Source of the DNA: Ignavibacteria bacterium
GTDB taxonomy: Bacteria; Bacteroidota; Ignavibacteria; Kapaibacteriales; UBA961
Direction of reading: 5' to 3'
NCBI GenBank assembly: GCA_016720145.1
Contig: JADJXV010000004.1
Location: forward strand, 328,782-392,781
DNA: 64,000 nt
Positions 34,087 through 43,570 of the stretch are shown one piece after another. Position 1 is the stretch's first letter; the number at the start of each line of letters is the position of its first letter. Position numbers and translations under genes: made by a program. The notes under the pieces were generated by a model, which searched no databases, was not told the origin of the DNA, and was given only the letters and a program-made list of their open reading frames with translations.

Positions 34087-37000
34087 TCATTTAATCATGA
34101 CAAATGGTGTTGTTTGTATTTGATGTAAAGTAGGAGATGAAATAACGCACCGATACAATCCGGAAGTAAACGAGTGTGTGGGTAGAGTCAATGTCAGCTC
34201 CTGGCTATCGACGTAATATTTACTTCTCCACACAGTACTTCCAAAACAGTCAATAATCTCTATTTGCATTTCACCGGGTGACGGTACTTTTGTCTTGAGC
34301 ACGACATAACCGGACGAGGGATTGGGCATAATCTCGGTAAACGATGCAATTTCTATTGCTTCTTGCTCGCTACTTGGCACGGTAACACTATTGCGTTTTC
34401 CGGGGGTGCCATATTTGATTAGTGATGCCCTCCAGTTTTGTGGTAAGGTGTTATCTAATTCAGGTGAAAGGAGTTCGAGCGAACTCCCTGCTCCGTCTGC
34501 CTCAATCGGCCATGGCGCGAAACGTTCATACCGCACACTATCGGCAAGTATTCCTTGTGCATTATAGAGGCGCACCATATCGCCACGTCCGTAGCCGAAG
34601 TCAAGCTCTCCAAGGAGTGTGTAATCATAGAGATACTGTTTACGCATGATAGTAGTATCTTCGGCAACCACTATATATCCACGAGGAGCGATGATTGTCC
34701 CCGCAGGCATGGTAAATATATGGGAATCATCATCATCTTTAAGCATCCAACCTGATAATGAGATTAACTCATCGCTGTGGTTATAGATTTCGATCCAATC
34801 TTTGGTGTCGTTACTGTCGGGAGCTTTGTACATAAACTCATTGATTACGATAGCGGTATTTGGCAATGAATCTCCGGTCGAGGGGTGATAGACAGCCGTC
34901 AGCGCCACAGTCTCTTGGTCTGAGAGGAGTGACAATGTCCGTGAAGTCGAGAAAACAGTGCCGTTTTGAGAATTAATCCAACCGATAAATTCATACCCTG
35001 AATTTGGGTTAGCTGTGATTTCCACGGGTATATCGCGGAAATAGATACCACTAAATTCACCCGATGGAGCTGAGAGCGAATTGATGGTCAGACCGCCGGC
35101 ATTGGCAAGATTGCTTTTCAGGGAAAGAGAGGTGAGACCTCTGAGGCCGAAGCTGGTAAGTGCTTGCTGCCGAAGAATATTGGGTCGAGCTTCGAAAAAT
35201 TTCCGGAGACGGAGCACTTCCAAGTCCCATTGAAGCGCAGAGCTAGGCCATTTGGCTTGGTGGAGTGGAATTTCCGGTGCAATCTGTGCAGCTAAAGAGT
35301 CGAGTAATGTGGTCGTTTGAGGTGCTGACCAGACGGTATTGAGATAGTCGGCTGTCGTGGAGAGGAAGCGATGTTTGAACCCCGTATTCTGCATACATCC
35401 CCTGAAAATTGCCGTTGCTTCCGGCGGATTCGCCCAGCTTGTAGCGGTGGGACTCATAACATAATCAAACATATTGACATACGATTCTAAAGAATTCTCA
35501 AAGCTTAAGTCATTGTCTATGGTAATATAACGCCATTTTGGATGTGCGGCACCCGCCCGCCATACTTTCAGATTATTCCCCGGCCAATCTATATTCAAAG
35601 CAAAAATCTCGAATGCCCAGTATGTAATGAGATTATGCATATCGAAAGGTGACATGACCGCAGCAAAGACAGAATCGTCAGACATAGTGCTGTCGAGCGA
35701 TCGTGCGACCGATGCATTCCACTCTGCCGAACTCCCTTGCAGGGGGCGTCCGAGAACGCCTATCATTTCCACTGCATCTTCGTTAACAGAATAATTAGAT
35801 GCAATGAACGATTCTTCTGATTTTTCACGTAATTGGTAAATACCCCAATATGAACTATTTACATATACTCTTACAGGTCGGTAACCCTGAGCATCAATTC
35901 CTGATCGCAATGCAAGCAGCGAACCAATTGGATCACGCAATAGTGTATTCTTCCAATCTTGGCTACCGTTACGGAGCAATAGTTTTTCAAAGTCGCGCGC
36001 CGGCTTCTCAGGAAAGAGTACGCCCGAAATATCACCATCTCCGTAAGGCGATGAAGTCTGAATATCGAGCGGCTTTTGATCATTAAATCGACCTCCATAT
36101 CCATGATTTTTTGCACCCATATCAGCTGAAAAAATAGATGTAATGCCATCATTTAATTCGACATGCACCGGTGCTTCACGATTCCCCCAGAAATTCGCTC
36201 CCCAATAAGGAGGGACGGTATCCGCCGACAAACCCAACGACCATATACCCTTGGATGCACTCCATAATTCATCATGCTCTGCTGTGAGAAAAATCGTCGC
36301 GATTCCTTTGGAAGGTGAGGCATCAAATATAAAAGTACGATTCATGACGGTACTTGGGATTCTGTCCGGAGAAAATCCGCGCAAACGAATAGTAGTATTT
36401 TTTGAGATACGGAGGGAATCCCCGAAGAGCGGTGACAATTCAGTAGGAATTGAAAAATCAGTCGTGTAGTGTATTTGCACAGTAGAGTCGGCGATGCCTG
36501 CGAGTCGTATAACAATCGGCTTGGTCACATATCCTGAATTCATCACCGGTACAGGCGCAGCCACTACGCCGGTGGCTGCATGAAGTGGATTTTTGTGTCC
36601 GGGAGTCGGCTCGGCGAACCACCCGTGGCGACCGAGTCCATCTACTCCATAAGAAATATTTCTGCGCTGTTTGCCAAAATGCAACGAGTCATGGAGTACT
36701 CCACTTTCATCCCACAAATACACAGTCTCACCTGATCGGCTCAGTCCAAAAGGAGCGTGGATTTCATGAGAAGGGTAAATCTTTGCTGCCTGCCTACAGT
36801 CATGCGAACTATAGCGTAATTCACCGGTTGAATACATACGACCATTGATACGAAATGACGAAAAGCCCGCTCGAACACTGACAGAGTCGCTACCCGATAC
36901 GAACGCTAGACCGACGAATGCTGAGTCGTTCTTGAATGGAAAGTAATAATGAGGACTCTCGAACCAATAAAAACTATCAAGAGAATTATGGACTACAATT

Positions 37001-37650
37001 GTATCTCCTATCCGTTGTAAACGGAGCCAAGCGTATGGAAATTTGGTATAACTTAAGAGATCACCCACAAAAAACCATTGCCGATCGACATCCGGATTAG
37101 TACTTGGCTTGAGATGAAGAGTAGCTCTACCGTCAGATTGTGCAAATATTCCTGCATATCTCGAAAGTATCTCGTTTTTCTCACGAATAATAAGTCCTGC
37201 TTCAGGAAAAACATCGCCTTGAATCGAATGAATGCGAACGTCAGCCACAAAATCGCCTTTGACAGGAAGATGCAAAAAATGAAATGCATCATTATACCTG
37301 CTGCGTCCAATTCCCCCGGCTGCTCCGGTGAGGATAGTTGGCTGTGGTACGGTGTCAATATAGTTGGTAGCCCATACTACCAGGCATTGACCCGGAGCAA
37401 GTGTAGTATCAGGTATTACAAAAGCTTTAGAATAATTTGATTTGTCGGAAATACGCCAATTTTTGAGTGATAGAAGTGTATCTGTTGTATTGGTGAGCTC
37501 TATCCAATCGGCAGTTTTACTGCGGTCGTCCATTCCTTTACTAGCATTTGAGGCGAGAATTTCTGATATTATTATGTTTTGTGCAACTGATGCATTCTGT
37601 GAAACACAGAAGAACAAAATCATTGCGATAAATGCTCGTAATGGAATCAT
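34087..37650 (-). CDS. Large secreted CotH-kinase-like protein with lamin-tail domains
   Basis: This protein has 1187 residues. A signal peptide (MIPLRAFIAMILFFCVSQNA) is followed by a lamin-tail domain (NIIISEILASNAS ... DWIELTNTTD). A CotH-like kinase region lies at about 450-790. Hallmarks there are LLRNGSQDWKNTLLRDPIGS, YVNSSYWGIYQLREKSEESF and ITIDNDLSFEN; the DND is in the metal site. A second lamin-tail domain follows from about 940 (INEFMYKAPDSNDTKDWIEI), and a type IX sorting-like end from about 1097 (PNPSSGYVVLKTK). CotH kinases phosphorylate secreted or coat proteins. The role here is unknown but the architecture is clear. Confidence 0.85.
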   Translation of the reverse strand: MIPLRAFIAMILFFCVSQNASVAQNIIISEILASNASKGMDDRSKTADWIELTNTTDTLLSLKNWRISDKSNYSKAFVIPDTTLAPGQCLVVWATNYIDTVPQPTILTGAAGGIGRSRYNDAFHFLHLPVKGDFVADVRIHSIQGDVFPEAGLIIREKNEILSRYAGIFAQSDGRATLHLKPSTNPDVDRQWFFVGDLLSYTKFPYAWLRLQRIGDTIVVHNSLDSFYWFESPHYYFPFKNDSAFVGLAFVSGSDSVSVRAGFSSFRINGRMYSTGELRYSSHDCRQAAKIYPSHEIHAPFGLSRSGETVYLWDESGVLHDSLHFGKQRRNISYGVDGLGRHGWFAEPTPGHKNPLHAATGVVAAPVPVMNSGYVTKPIVIRLAGIADSTVQIHYTTDFSIPTELSPLFGDSLRISKNTTIRLRGFSPDRIPSTVMNRTFIFDASPSKGIATIFLTAEHDELWSASKGIWSLGLSADTVPPYWGANFWGNREAPVHVELNDGITSIFSADMGAKNHGYGGRFNDQKPLDIQTSSPYGDGDISGVLFPEKPARDFEKLLLRNGSQDWKNTLLRDPIGSLLALRSGIDAQGYRPVRVYVNSSYWGIYQLREKSEESFIASNYSVNEDAVEMIGVLGRPLQGSSAEWNASVARSLDSTMSDDSVFAAVMSPFDMHNLITYWAFEIFALNIDWPGNNLKVWRAGAAHPKWRYITIDNDLSFENSLESYVNMFDYVMSPTATSWANPPEATAIFRGCMQNTGFKHRFLSTTADYLNTVWSAPQTTTLLDSLAAQIAPEIPLHQAKWPSSALQWDLEVLRLRKFFEARPNILRQQALTSFGLRGLTSLSLKSNLANAGGLTINSLSAPSGEFSGIYFRDIPVEITANPNSGYEFIGWINSQNGTVFSTSRTLSLLSDQETVALTAVYHPSTGDSLPNTAIVINEFMYKAPDSNDTKDWIEIYNHSDELISLSGWMLKDDDDSHIFTMPAGTIIAPRGYIVVAEDTTIMRKQYLYDYTLLGELDFGYGRGDMVRLYNAQGILADSVRYERFAPWPIEADGAGSSLELLSPELDNTLPQNWRASLIKYGTPGKRNSVTVPSSEQEAIEIASFTEIMPNPSSGYVVLKTKVPSPGEMQIEIIDCFGSTVWRSKYYVDSQELTLTLPTHSFTSGLYRCVISSPTLHQIQTTPFVMIK

Positions 37651-38058
37651 ATTTAGTAAGGGATTGTAATGTACTCGGACAAGCTCCGATGTAAGAAAAT
37701 AATATTTTGTTCATGAATTTAACAGCAATATAACATCTAACCTTACTTGAACGAAATTTGTTCCAATAAATACAAATTGTTTCTCGTGAAAGTGCTAATG
37801 ACTACTCCTTTTCAGGTAGATTGACAAATCTCGAAAACGAATGACAAATAGGCTTTTCTAAGATTTGAATGAAAAAGCATTTCAATTTTGGTAGGAATAT
37901 GAAACTAATTCTGAATGAGAATTAAAATACAAATGGGTTCATTTTCATGAACCCATTTGTTTACTGTAAGTGTACAATAACACTTCTATTTTGATAATGG
38001 AAAGCAAGTCTAGGGGGCAGCAAATTTACTAAGGGGGCAAGGCGATCTAATTACAACA
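37651..38058. other. Intergenic, 408 bp
   Basis: Mostly AT-rich, upstream of the CotH-like gene. It contains one hairpin at 37929-37960. I see no gene. Confidence 0.4.
37929..37960 (-). terminator. Hairpin, possible terminator of response-regulator gene
   Basis: The arms ACAAATGGGTTCA and TGAACCCATTTGT are perfect over 13 bp. On the minus strand ATTTTAATT follows. It lies about 100 bp past the response-regulator stop codon. Confidence 0.5.
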
Positions 38059-38757
38059 TCACTCTTTAAACCTATACCCTACGCCTTTGACTGTCTCAAG
38101 AAATGGTGCATAACGTCCTAATTTTTCACGTACTTTGGAGACGTGGACATCGACCGTGCGATCGACGACATAGACGCTCTCACCCCAAATGCGACGCAAA
38201 AGCGAGTCACGGGAGAATACTTTGCCACGGTTGGAGGCGAGAAAAGCGAGTAATTCGAATTCTTTTTTTGGGAAAAAGCTTTCACGTTCATCAATGCGGA
38301 CGGTGTAATTCTGACGGTTGATTTCGAGAGTGTCGATGCAGAGCATTTCGGGTGCGACGATCATTTCGGTGCGAACGCGTTCTGCTGTGCGGCGGAGGAT
38401 GGATTTGACACGTGCGACTAATACTCGTGGGCTCACCGGCTTTTGAATATAGTCATCAGCGCCGAGTTCGAGTCCTATGATTTGGTCAATTTCACCGGTT
38501 TTTGCGGTCAAGAATACGATGGATACTGCACTGGTTTGTGGATATTGACGGAGCATTCTGCATACTTCGAAGCCGTCGAGGCCGGGCATCATGATATCGA
38601 GAACGACGAGATCGGGAACTTCGAGGCGGGCGACTTCTAGAGCGGCTGTACCACTGGTGGCTGTCAATACGGTGTAGCCCTCTTTTTTGAGATTGTAGGA
38701 GATTAAATCTACAATGTCCTGTTCGTCATCAACAACTAAGATTTTCTTTTGTGTCAT
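38059..38757 (-). CDS. PhoB/OmpR-type response regulator
   Basis: This 232-residue protein has a receiver domain (1-120) and a winged-helix DNA-binding domain (about 135-232). The receiver residues are intact: Asp10 and Asp11 (KILVVDDE), phospho-acceptor Asp54 (VVLDIMMPG), Thr84 (FLTAKTG) and Lys106 (YIQKPVSP). The winged helix has FELLAFLASNRGKVFSRD and VDVHVSKVREKL. No sensor kinase is adjacent, so its signal is not known. The kinase must be elsewhere in the genome. Confidence 0.93.
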   Translation of the reverse strand: MTQKKILVVDDEQDIVDLISYNLKKEGYTVLTATSGTAALEVARLEVPDLVVLDIMMPGLDGFEVCRMLRQYPQTSAVSIVFLTAKTGEIDQIIGLELGADDYIQKPVSPRVLVARVKSILRRTAERVRTEMIVAPEMLCIDTLEINRQNYTVRIDERESFFPKKEFELLAFLASNRGKVFSRDSLLRRIWGESVYVVDRTVDVHVSKVREKLGRYAPFLETVKGVGYRFKE

Positions 38758-38964
38758 AGTGAGTTATTTGCCATAATTGATAATGTTTTCAACAAGTTTA
38801 CTGCAAAATTACAGTTTAATATTCTCGTGGTGGCGTAAAATTCGCGTAATATTGGAGTAAATGGTTTTTATTTTCGAAATGGTTAAACCCACATGTTACC
38901 TCATTGCTCTATGACCGCGCATCTCAAAACCAATCTTCCTAACTATTATTTATTGGAGTAAACT

Positions 38965-39894
38965 ATGAAAGAATTCTCAAAACAATTGTTGCTTACTATT
39001 GCAGCAATTATCCTCAGCAATTCGGTGCTCTCAGCTCGCACTGACGAACAAAAAACAGCCCGCCACGAACTCCGCACACAACTCTCTCAATTTGCAAAAA
39101 ATTCCGTTTTTCCTTCGCTCCATCAATGGAAATCTCAGCTCGACCGAGCAATGCAACCAGAGGATCTCATAGCACTCAATACTCTACGTCAGCGCGCCTC
39201 TGACCTTCGCAAGCAAGCCAAGACTGCCATGAAATCAATGCATGAATCCTGGAAAAACGAAGACTACGCAATGCTCAAGTCGAGCCGTGAAAGTCTCAAA
39301 ACTATCAAGCAAGACCGTGATAATCTCTTTGCGGAACTCAAACCAATAGCGATAAAATACAAAGAAACCCTCAAAACCATCGGCGAGACTGCGAAGCCGA
39401 AAGTAGCAGAATGGAAAGAAAAAGGACGAGAAATTGTGAAATCATGGGCGGAATCGCATCCCGAAATGGCCGGGAAAGCAAGAGGGTTCAAAGGTGGCTT
39501 CCTTTCACACCTCGGTGGTGGTGACAAAAAAGTAGCAGTAGCACGCTTCATGCTTTGGAATGGCGATGAAAATATCATCGATGAAATGGATCAAGAACAA
39601 TTCAAGCCAACGCCACCGCAGAATGAAAATGAAGGTTCACTCGAGCCGACCAATTACCCAAATCCATTTGGTACAAATACTTCTATAAATTTCTCGTTAC
39701 CGAAAAATGACAAAGTATCGCTCAAAGTCTATGACCTAAACGGAAATATCATCGAAACACTCGCCGATGGTAGTGAGCTCTCAGCCGGTGAGCATAGCTA
39801 TAATTTTTCACCAAACACTCCCAGTGGTACGTATTTCTATCGCCTCGAAACAAGCGAAGGCTCAACACAAAAAACAATGGAATTTGTGAAGTAA
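38965..39894 (+). CDS. Secreted helical protein with T9SS-type C-terminus
   Basis: This 309-residue protein starts with a signal peptide (MKEFSKQLLLTIAAIILSNS). Residues about 30-200 are a charged helical region with frequent Lys, Glu and Gln (HELRTQLSQFAKNSVFPSLH). An acidic linker and a sorting-type domain follow (NYPNPFGTNTSINFSLPKND, VYDLNGNIIETLADG). It looks like an exported protein of unknown role. The sorting domain closely follows the T9SS type A consensus. Confidence 0.75.
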   Translation: MKEFSKQLLLTIAAIILSNSVLSARTDEQKTARHELRTQLSQFAKNSVFPSLHQWKSQLDRAMQPEDLIALNTLRQRASDLRKQAKTAMKSMHESWKNEDYAMLKSSRESLKTIKQDRDNLFAELKPIAIKYKETLKTIGETAKPKVAEWKEKGREIVKSWAESHPEMAGKARGFKGGFLSHLGGGDKKVAVARFMLWNGDENIIDEMDQEQFKPTPPQNENEGSLEPTNYPNPFGTNTSINFSLPKNDKVSLKVYDLNGNIIETLADGSELSAGEHSYNFSPNTPSGTYFYRLETSEGSTQKTMEFVK

Positions 39895-39914
39895 GTGACG
39901 GTCGGATAATAAAA

Positions 39915-39951
39915 GAAAGCGATACAAGGTAATACCACGTATCGCTTTTTT
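39915..39951. terminator. Hairpin terminator
   Basis: AAAGCGATAC and GTATCGCTTT flank a loop of 13 nt, followed by a run of T on plus. It ends the preceding gene; on minus a T-rich stretch also follows. Confidence 0.85.
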
Positions 39952-40020
39952 ATGATCGCTATGAGTGTAAGGGACTTAAAGGACGCTAAGGACGCTAAGG
40001 ACAAAAAAGTACAACTACTG

Positions 40021-40156
40021 TATAACAAACTAGTAACTAATTGACTTACGACTTACCGCTTACGACTAATTGACTTACCGACTTACGGCTAATCGACTTA
40101 CGTCTTCCCGACTTACGACTTACGACTTACGACTAATCGACTACCCGACTTACGAC
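40021..40156 (-). repeat. GTAAGTCG-type repeat array, reversed
   Basis: On the plus strand GACTTAC and CGACTTACG units repeat with short variations (GACTAATTGACTTACC). Same family as the arrays at 8342, 10871 and 52264, but in the opposite orientation. It abuts the stop codon of the dienelactone hydrolase gene. Confidence 0.85.
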
Positions 40157-40159
40157 TAA

Positions 40160-41008
40160 TCACTTCAAATGACTCTTCAAGAATTCCACTGCATTTATAT
40201 GCGCATCTTCGGTTGCGACTTTATCGAATTTCGGATTGCTCGGATTGGCAAATGCGTGGTCGGCGTCGTACATTTTGACGGTGAGCTTTTTGCCTGCTGC
40301 TTTCATGTTTTTTTCGAATGTACTGACTACTCCCGGATTGATCCATTGATCTTGTTTGGCAAAGATACCAAGTACATCAGCAGTAAGTGTTTTGAGTTTG
40401 GCGATGTCTGTCTCCGGCATGCCATAATACATCACACATCCTGCGGCTTGTTTGCCGGCGAGGAGAGTGGTTTGGAGTGACCATCCGCCACCAAAACACC
40501 ATCCGATGGTCGAGATCATCGCTTTTGGTCCGCAATACTCAATTGCTGATTTGATAATTACTTGCGCGCGTTCTTGTTTGACAGAACCCATGAATTTGGC
40601 AGCATTTTCGCGGTCGGTGGCGATATTTCCGTCATAGAGGTCAAGAGCGATGACCGTGACATCCGGTAATTCCTTCTGCAGACGTTCGGCTCCCCGCTGA
40701 ATGTACTCGTTCAAGCCCCACCATTCATGAATCATAAACACGAATTTGCTCGTTGGTTTATCAGATTTGACTTCGAAAATCTTCGTGTCTGTACCGTCAG
40801 AAGTTTTGAGAGATTTCCACGTACCTTTTTCAGCTTCAAAGGCAAGAGGAACGGGCTCAAGATGAGCATTGCGGAATGATTTTTCTGAGGTGAGAGATGC
40901 AAATTTTGACGTTGCTGATGCTTTGGTTGCAGAACAACACGATTTCGTGTCACCGGCTGTGGCTACAAAACCTAAACAGAGGAAAAGACAGAGGGACAGA
41001 GTAAACAT
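40160..41008 (-). CDS. Secreted dienelactone hydrolase family protein
   Basis: This 282-residue protein has a signal peptide (MFTLSLCLFLCLGFVATAG) with a cysteine pair soon after. The alpha/beta-hydrolase core shows HEWWGLN (93-99), the Cys nucleophile in IGWCFGGGWS (Cys171), an acid residue in FAKQDQWINPG, and the His in DADHAF. The Cys-Asp-His set is typical of dienelactone hydrolases, but the natural substrate is unknown. The signal peptide suggests periplasmic action. Confidence 0.88.
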   Translation of the reverse strand: MFTLSLCLFLCLGFVATAGDTKSCCSATKASATSKFASLTSEKSFRNAHLEPVPLAFEAEKGTWKSLKTSDGTDTKIFEVKSDKPTSKFVFMIHEWWGLNEYIQRGAERLQKELPDVTVIALDLYDGNIATDRENAAKFMGSVKQERAQVIIKSAIEYCGPKAMISTIGWCFGGGWSLQTTLLAGKQAAGCVMYYGMPETDIAKLKTLTADVLGIFAKQDQWINPGVVSTFEKNMKAAGKKLTVKMYDADHAFANPSNPKFDKVATEDAHINAVEFLKSHLK

Positions 41009-41198
41009 AAATATTCCTTGTAAATAATTGATAAATAAGAAGTAATTATAAAAGATTTCATGGGAAATCTTCGGTAGTTAATTCATTGAAAGGAATCACA
41101 TTCGCAGTCCATGCATGAGTCTGGGGGATGCAATTCACTCGGATAAAACTCATTTAATCTTCGACAAAATCACACTGCAAGCAGCATTATTATGAAAA

Positions 41199-41828
41199 TT
41201 AACCATCCTTATATCCATACAAATGATTCACTTGTATATATTCCATCACCTGAGGCGATACCATTTCATCTATTTCAATTCCTTGTCGAATATTCTCTCG
41301 AATTTCAGTTGAAGAAATGTTCATTTCAAGGCATTGTATCCATTGAGGTACTTTATTGGCGTGCGTAAGTTGCTTGGTAATTTCCTTCTGTTGCGCGATA
41401 GTATCAGGACGTCGAACGATGCACAATTGCACGTAATCCACAATCAATTTCCAATCTTTCCAACGGTGAAATTCTCCTGCTTGGTCTTGACCGATGAGGA
41501 GGAATAGTTGTGAGTGAGGATGTAATTCTCTCAATGCGTTAATGGTATCAATTGTATAAGACACGCCACCTCGAAGGATTTCGATGTCCGACACGAGGAA
41601 TTTGGGATGATATTCTGTGGCAAGTCGTAGCATTGTAAGTCGATGCATGTCATTTACATACAACGGCTGTTCCTCTTTGAACGGAGAAACAGCCGTTGGA
41701 ATAAAATAGCAGATGTCACATTTTGCCTGGTCGATGAATTCCTCAGCAATTCGACAATGCGCTCTGTGAACGGGATTGAAGCTGCCGCCAAAAATTCCGA
41801 TTCGCTTAGGTATATCACCTGCTTTCAT
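41199..41828 (-). CDS. nadD: Nicotinate-nucleotide adenylyltransferase
   Basis: The ATG at 41828-41826 (MKAGDIPKRIGIFGGSFNPVH) gives 209 residues. A longer frame starting at 41903 overlaps the upstream gene and is unlikely. NadD adenylates nicotinate mononucleotide in NAD synthesis. Motifs include the nucleotide-binding FGGSFNPVHRAH, the turn YFIPTAVSPFKEEQPL, LLIGQDQAGEFHRWKDW, and the C-terminal MNISSTEIRENIRQG. It lies 4 bp downstream of the preceding gene's stop codon, so they are probably co-transcribed. Confidence 0.92.
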   Translation of the reverse strand: MKAGDIPKRIGIFGGSFNPVHRAHCRIAEEFIDQAKCDICYFIPTAVSPFKEEQPLYVNDMHRLTMLRLATEYHPKFLVSDIEILRGGVSYTIDTINALRELHPHSQLFLLIGQDQAGEFHRWKDWKLIVDYVQLCIVRRPDTIAQQKEITKQLTHANKVPQWIQCLEMNISSTEIRENIRQGIEIDEMVSPQVMEYIQVNHLYGYKDG

Positions 41829-41832
41829 TGAC

Positions 41833-43434
41833 TTAGCGAATGACCGACAGCGGTACTGATAGAATATTACCACCAATTGTGATAACGGCAGAATACATAC
41901 CACTTGCTACGTGATCAGGTAGAGAAATATTCAGATTGAGGGGAGTACCTGAGACTATAGAGAATTCTGACGTCGTGACTGGAGTGCCGAGTAGAGATAC
42001 AAGTCGAATCTCACCAATGGAAGTAACTGTAGAATTTATAGTTACACTCGCTGTTGTGCGAATTGGATTAGGAAAAATTTCTGCTGAGAAGAGTGAATTC
42101 GTTGATTCTTCCACTGAAATCGAACCGCTGACAATTGCTCGTAATGTGATCTCGGTCGTCCGACCGGTTGTATTACTTGTAAATTCAAGGGTTGCTTCTT
42201 TTTCACCATTTGTTGATGATGAACAGCTCACCGTGAAGGGTTTTGAGGTGTTTGGTTCGATCGTAACAGAATCAGTCATAACCACTTTGAAGGATGATGC
42301 ATCTGCACCACTAATTTTCATGGAAGCAATTCCGAGGGGACTACCACCGATATTTGTGATGACAACAGTTGAGTCTTTTGTGCTAGATGTTTTAATTGTC
42401 CCAAAGTCGAGTTCTAAATTTCTAACACTTAACACAGGTGCAAGCGTATTCCGGTACATATCTTCTGACGTCCCTACTAAAAAATTACTTAATGAATCGA
42501 TACCAATTGCAGTGACGGATGTACTAGCTAGACCGGATGTAATTTGAGTCCATGAAATTCCATTATCAGGTGAATAATAGACACCTTCACCTTTTACACC
42601 TGCATATAGCTTACCATTTGGTGAGGCGACGAAGGATGTAACAGTCGAACTTCCGAATCCGGTATTGAGAATTTCTTCCCAAGTTTTACCCTCGTCTTTG
42701 CTGCGATACGCTCCGTAATTCGTTCCTGTATAAATAGTTCCGGCTTGATCTTGATAGAGACATGCGATATTGCGAATAGTAATTTCATCTGTTAATAGAG
42801 TCCAGGTTTCGCCATTGTCCGTCGATTGAAAAATACCGTTTTCTGTAGTTCCGGCTATAATTGTCCCTGACTTGGTTATCATCAATGAGGAGACTACGTT
42901 GTTCTTGGCAGCGAAAGTGGTAGGCACGAAAGTAGAATCATTATCCATCCGATAAATGCCATGTTTTGTCGTTCCGATAAAAATAGTGCCGGAAGGAGAG
43001 CACGCAAGTGACGAGATGAAAATACTATCAGGGTAAAATTTTGATTTGGTATAGGTAATTCCATCATCTGTTGAACGACTGAAAGATGTCCTGTCTTTCC
43101 CGCCGGTTGTGTTGTTAGTAGCGACAAATAAATCACCGGACGGGTTGACACAGACCGCATACCCATGATCATAATTCGCAAAGGGTGAGGCAGTTTTCCA
43201 AGCAGCTCCACGCGTATCTGATCGGTAAACACCGGAGCCGGTGTTGGTGCATACGATATACGTACTTTTACTCGTAACTAATATAGAAGTAACAGACAAC
43301 GGATCGCCGGTGTGAGCACTTGGGAATCCTGCTAATTTTTCCCAATAACTTGTCTGAGCAATTACCGGGGAGACCAAAAGAATACCAAAAATTAGAATGA
43401 AAAGAAAGCGAGTTGGAATAGAAGCAAATCTCAT
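41833..43434 (-). CDS. Secreted BNR/beta-propeller-like protein with T9SS-type C-terminus
   Basis: This 533-residue protein has a signal peptide (MRFASIPTRFLFILIFGILL). The N-terminal 330 residues carry repeated blades with Asp-box-like motifs (STDDGITYTKSKF, STDNGETWTLLT, SKDEGKTWEEI, SPDNGISWTQI). This predicts a WD/BNR-type propeller. A choice-of-anchor D-like domain (RNLELDFGTIKTSSTKD) follows, and a sorting domain (AEIFPNPIRTTASVTINS) ends it. Function may be sugar-related binding or sensing at the surface; unknown. Confidence 0.75.
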   Translation of the reverse strand: MRFASIPTRFLFILIFGILLVSPVIAQTSYWEKLAGFPSAHTGDPLSVTSILVTSKSTYIVCTNTGSGVYRSDTRGAAWKTASPFANYDHGYAVCVNPSGDLFVATNNTTGGKDRTSFSRSTDDGITYTKSKFYPDSIFISSLACSPSGTIFIGTTKHGIYRMDNDSTFVPTTFAAKNNVVSSLMITKSGTIIAGTTENGIFQSTDNGETWTLLTDEITIRNIACLYQDQAGTIYTGTNYGAYRSKDEGKTWEEILNTGFGSSTVTSFVASPNGKLYAGVKGEGVYYSPDNGISWTQITSGLASTSVTAIGIDSLSNFLVGTSEDMYRNTLAPVLSVRNLELDFGTIKTSSTKDSTVVITNIGGSPLGIASMKISGADASSFKVVMTDSVTIEPNTSKPFTVSCSSSTNGEKEATLEFTSNTTGRTTEITLRAIVSGSISVEESTNSLFSAEIFPNPIRTTASVTINSTVTSIGEIRLVSLLGTPVTTSEFSIVSGTPLNLNISLPDHVASGMYSAVITIGGNILSVPLSVIR

Positions 43435-43570
43435 ACTATGTTCTCCAGAATTAGAAGTAAATAATTGTTTTTGTTATTAGATTCGGCAAAAATACAGAAT
43501 TGAACGAACATACGCGGGCTTACCGGTAATTCGAGAGAATGTTCATTAAAAATTTGGCTTTTGCATGCTA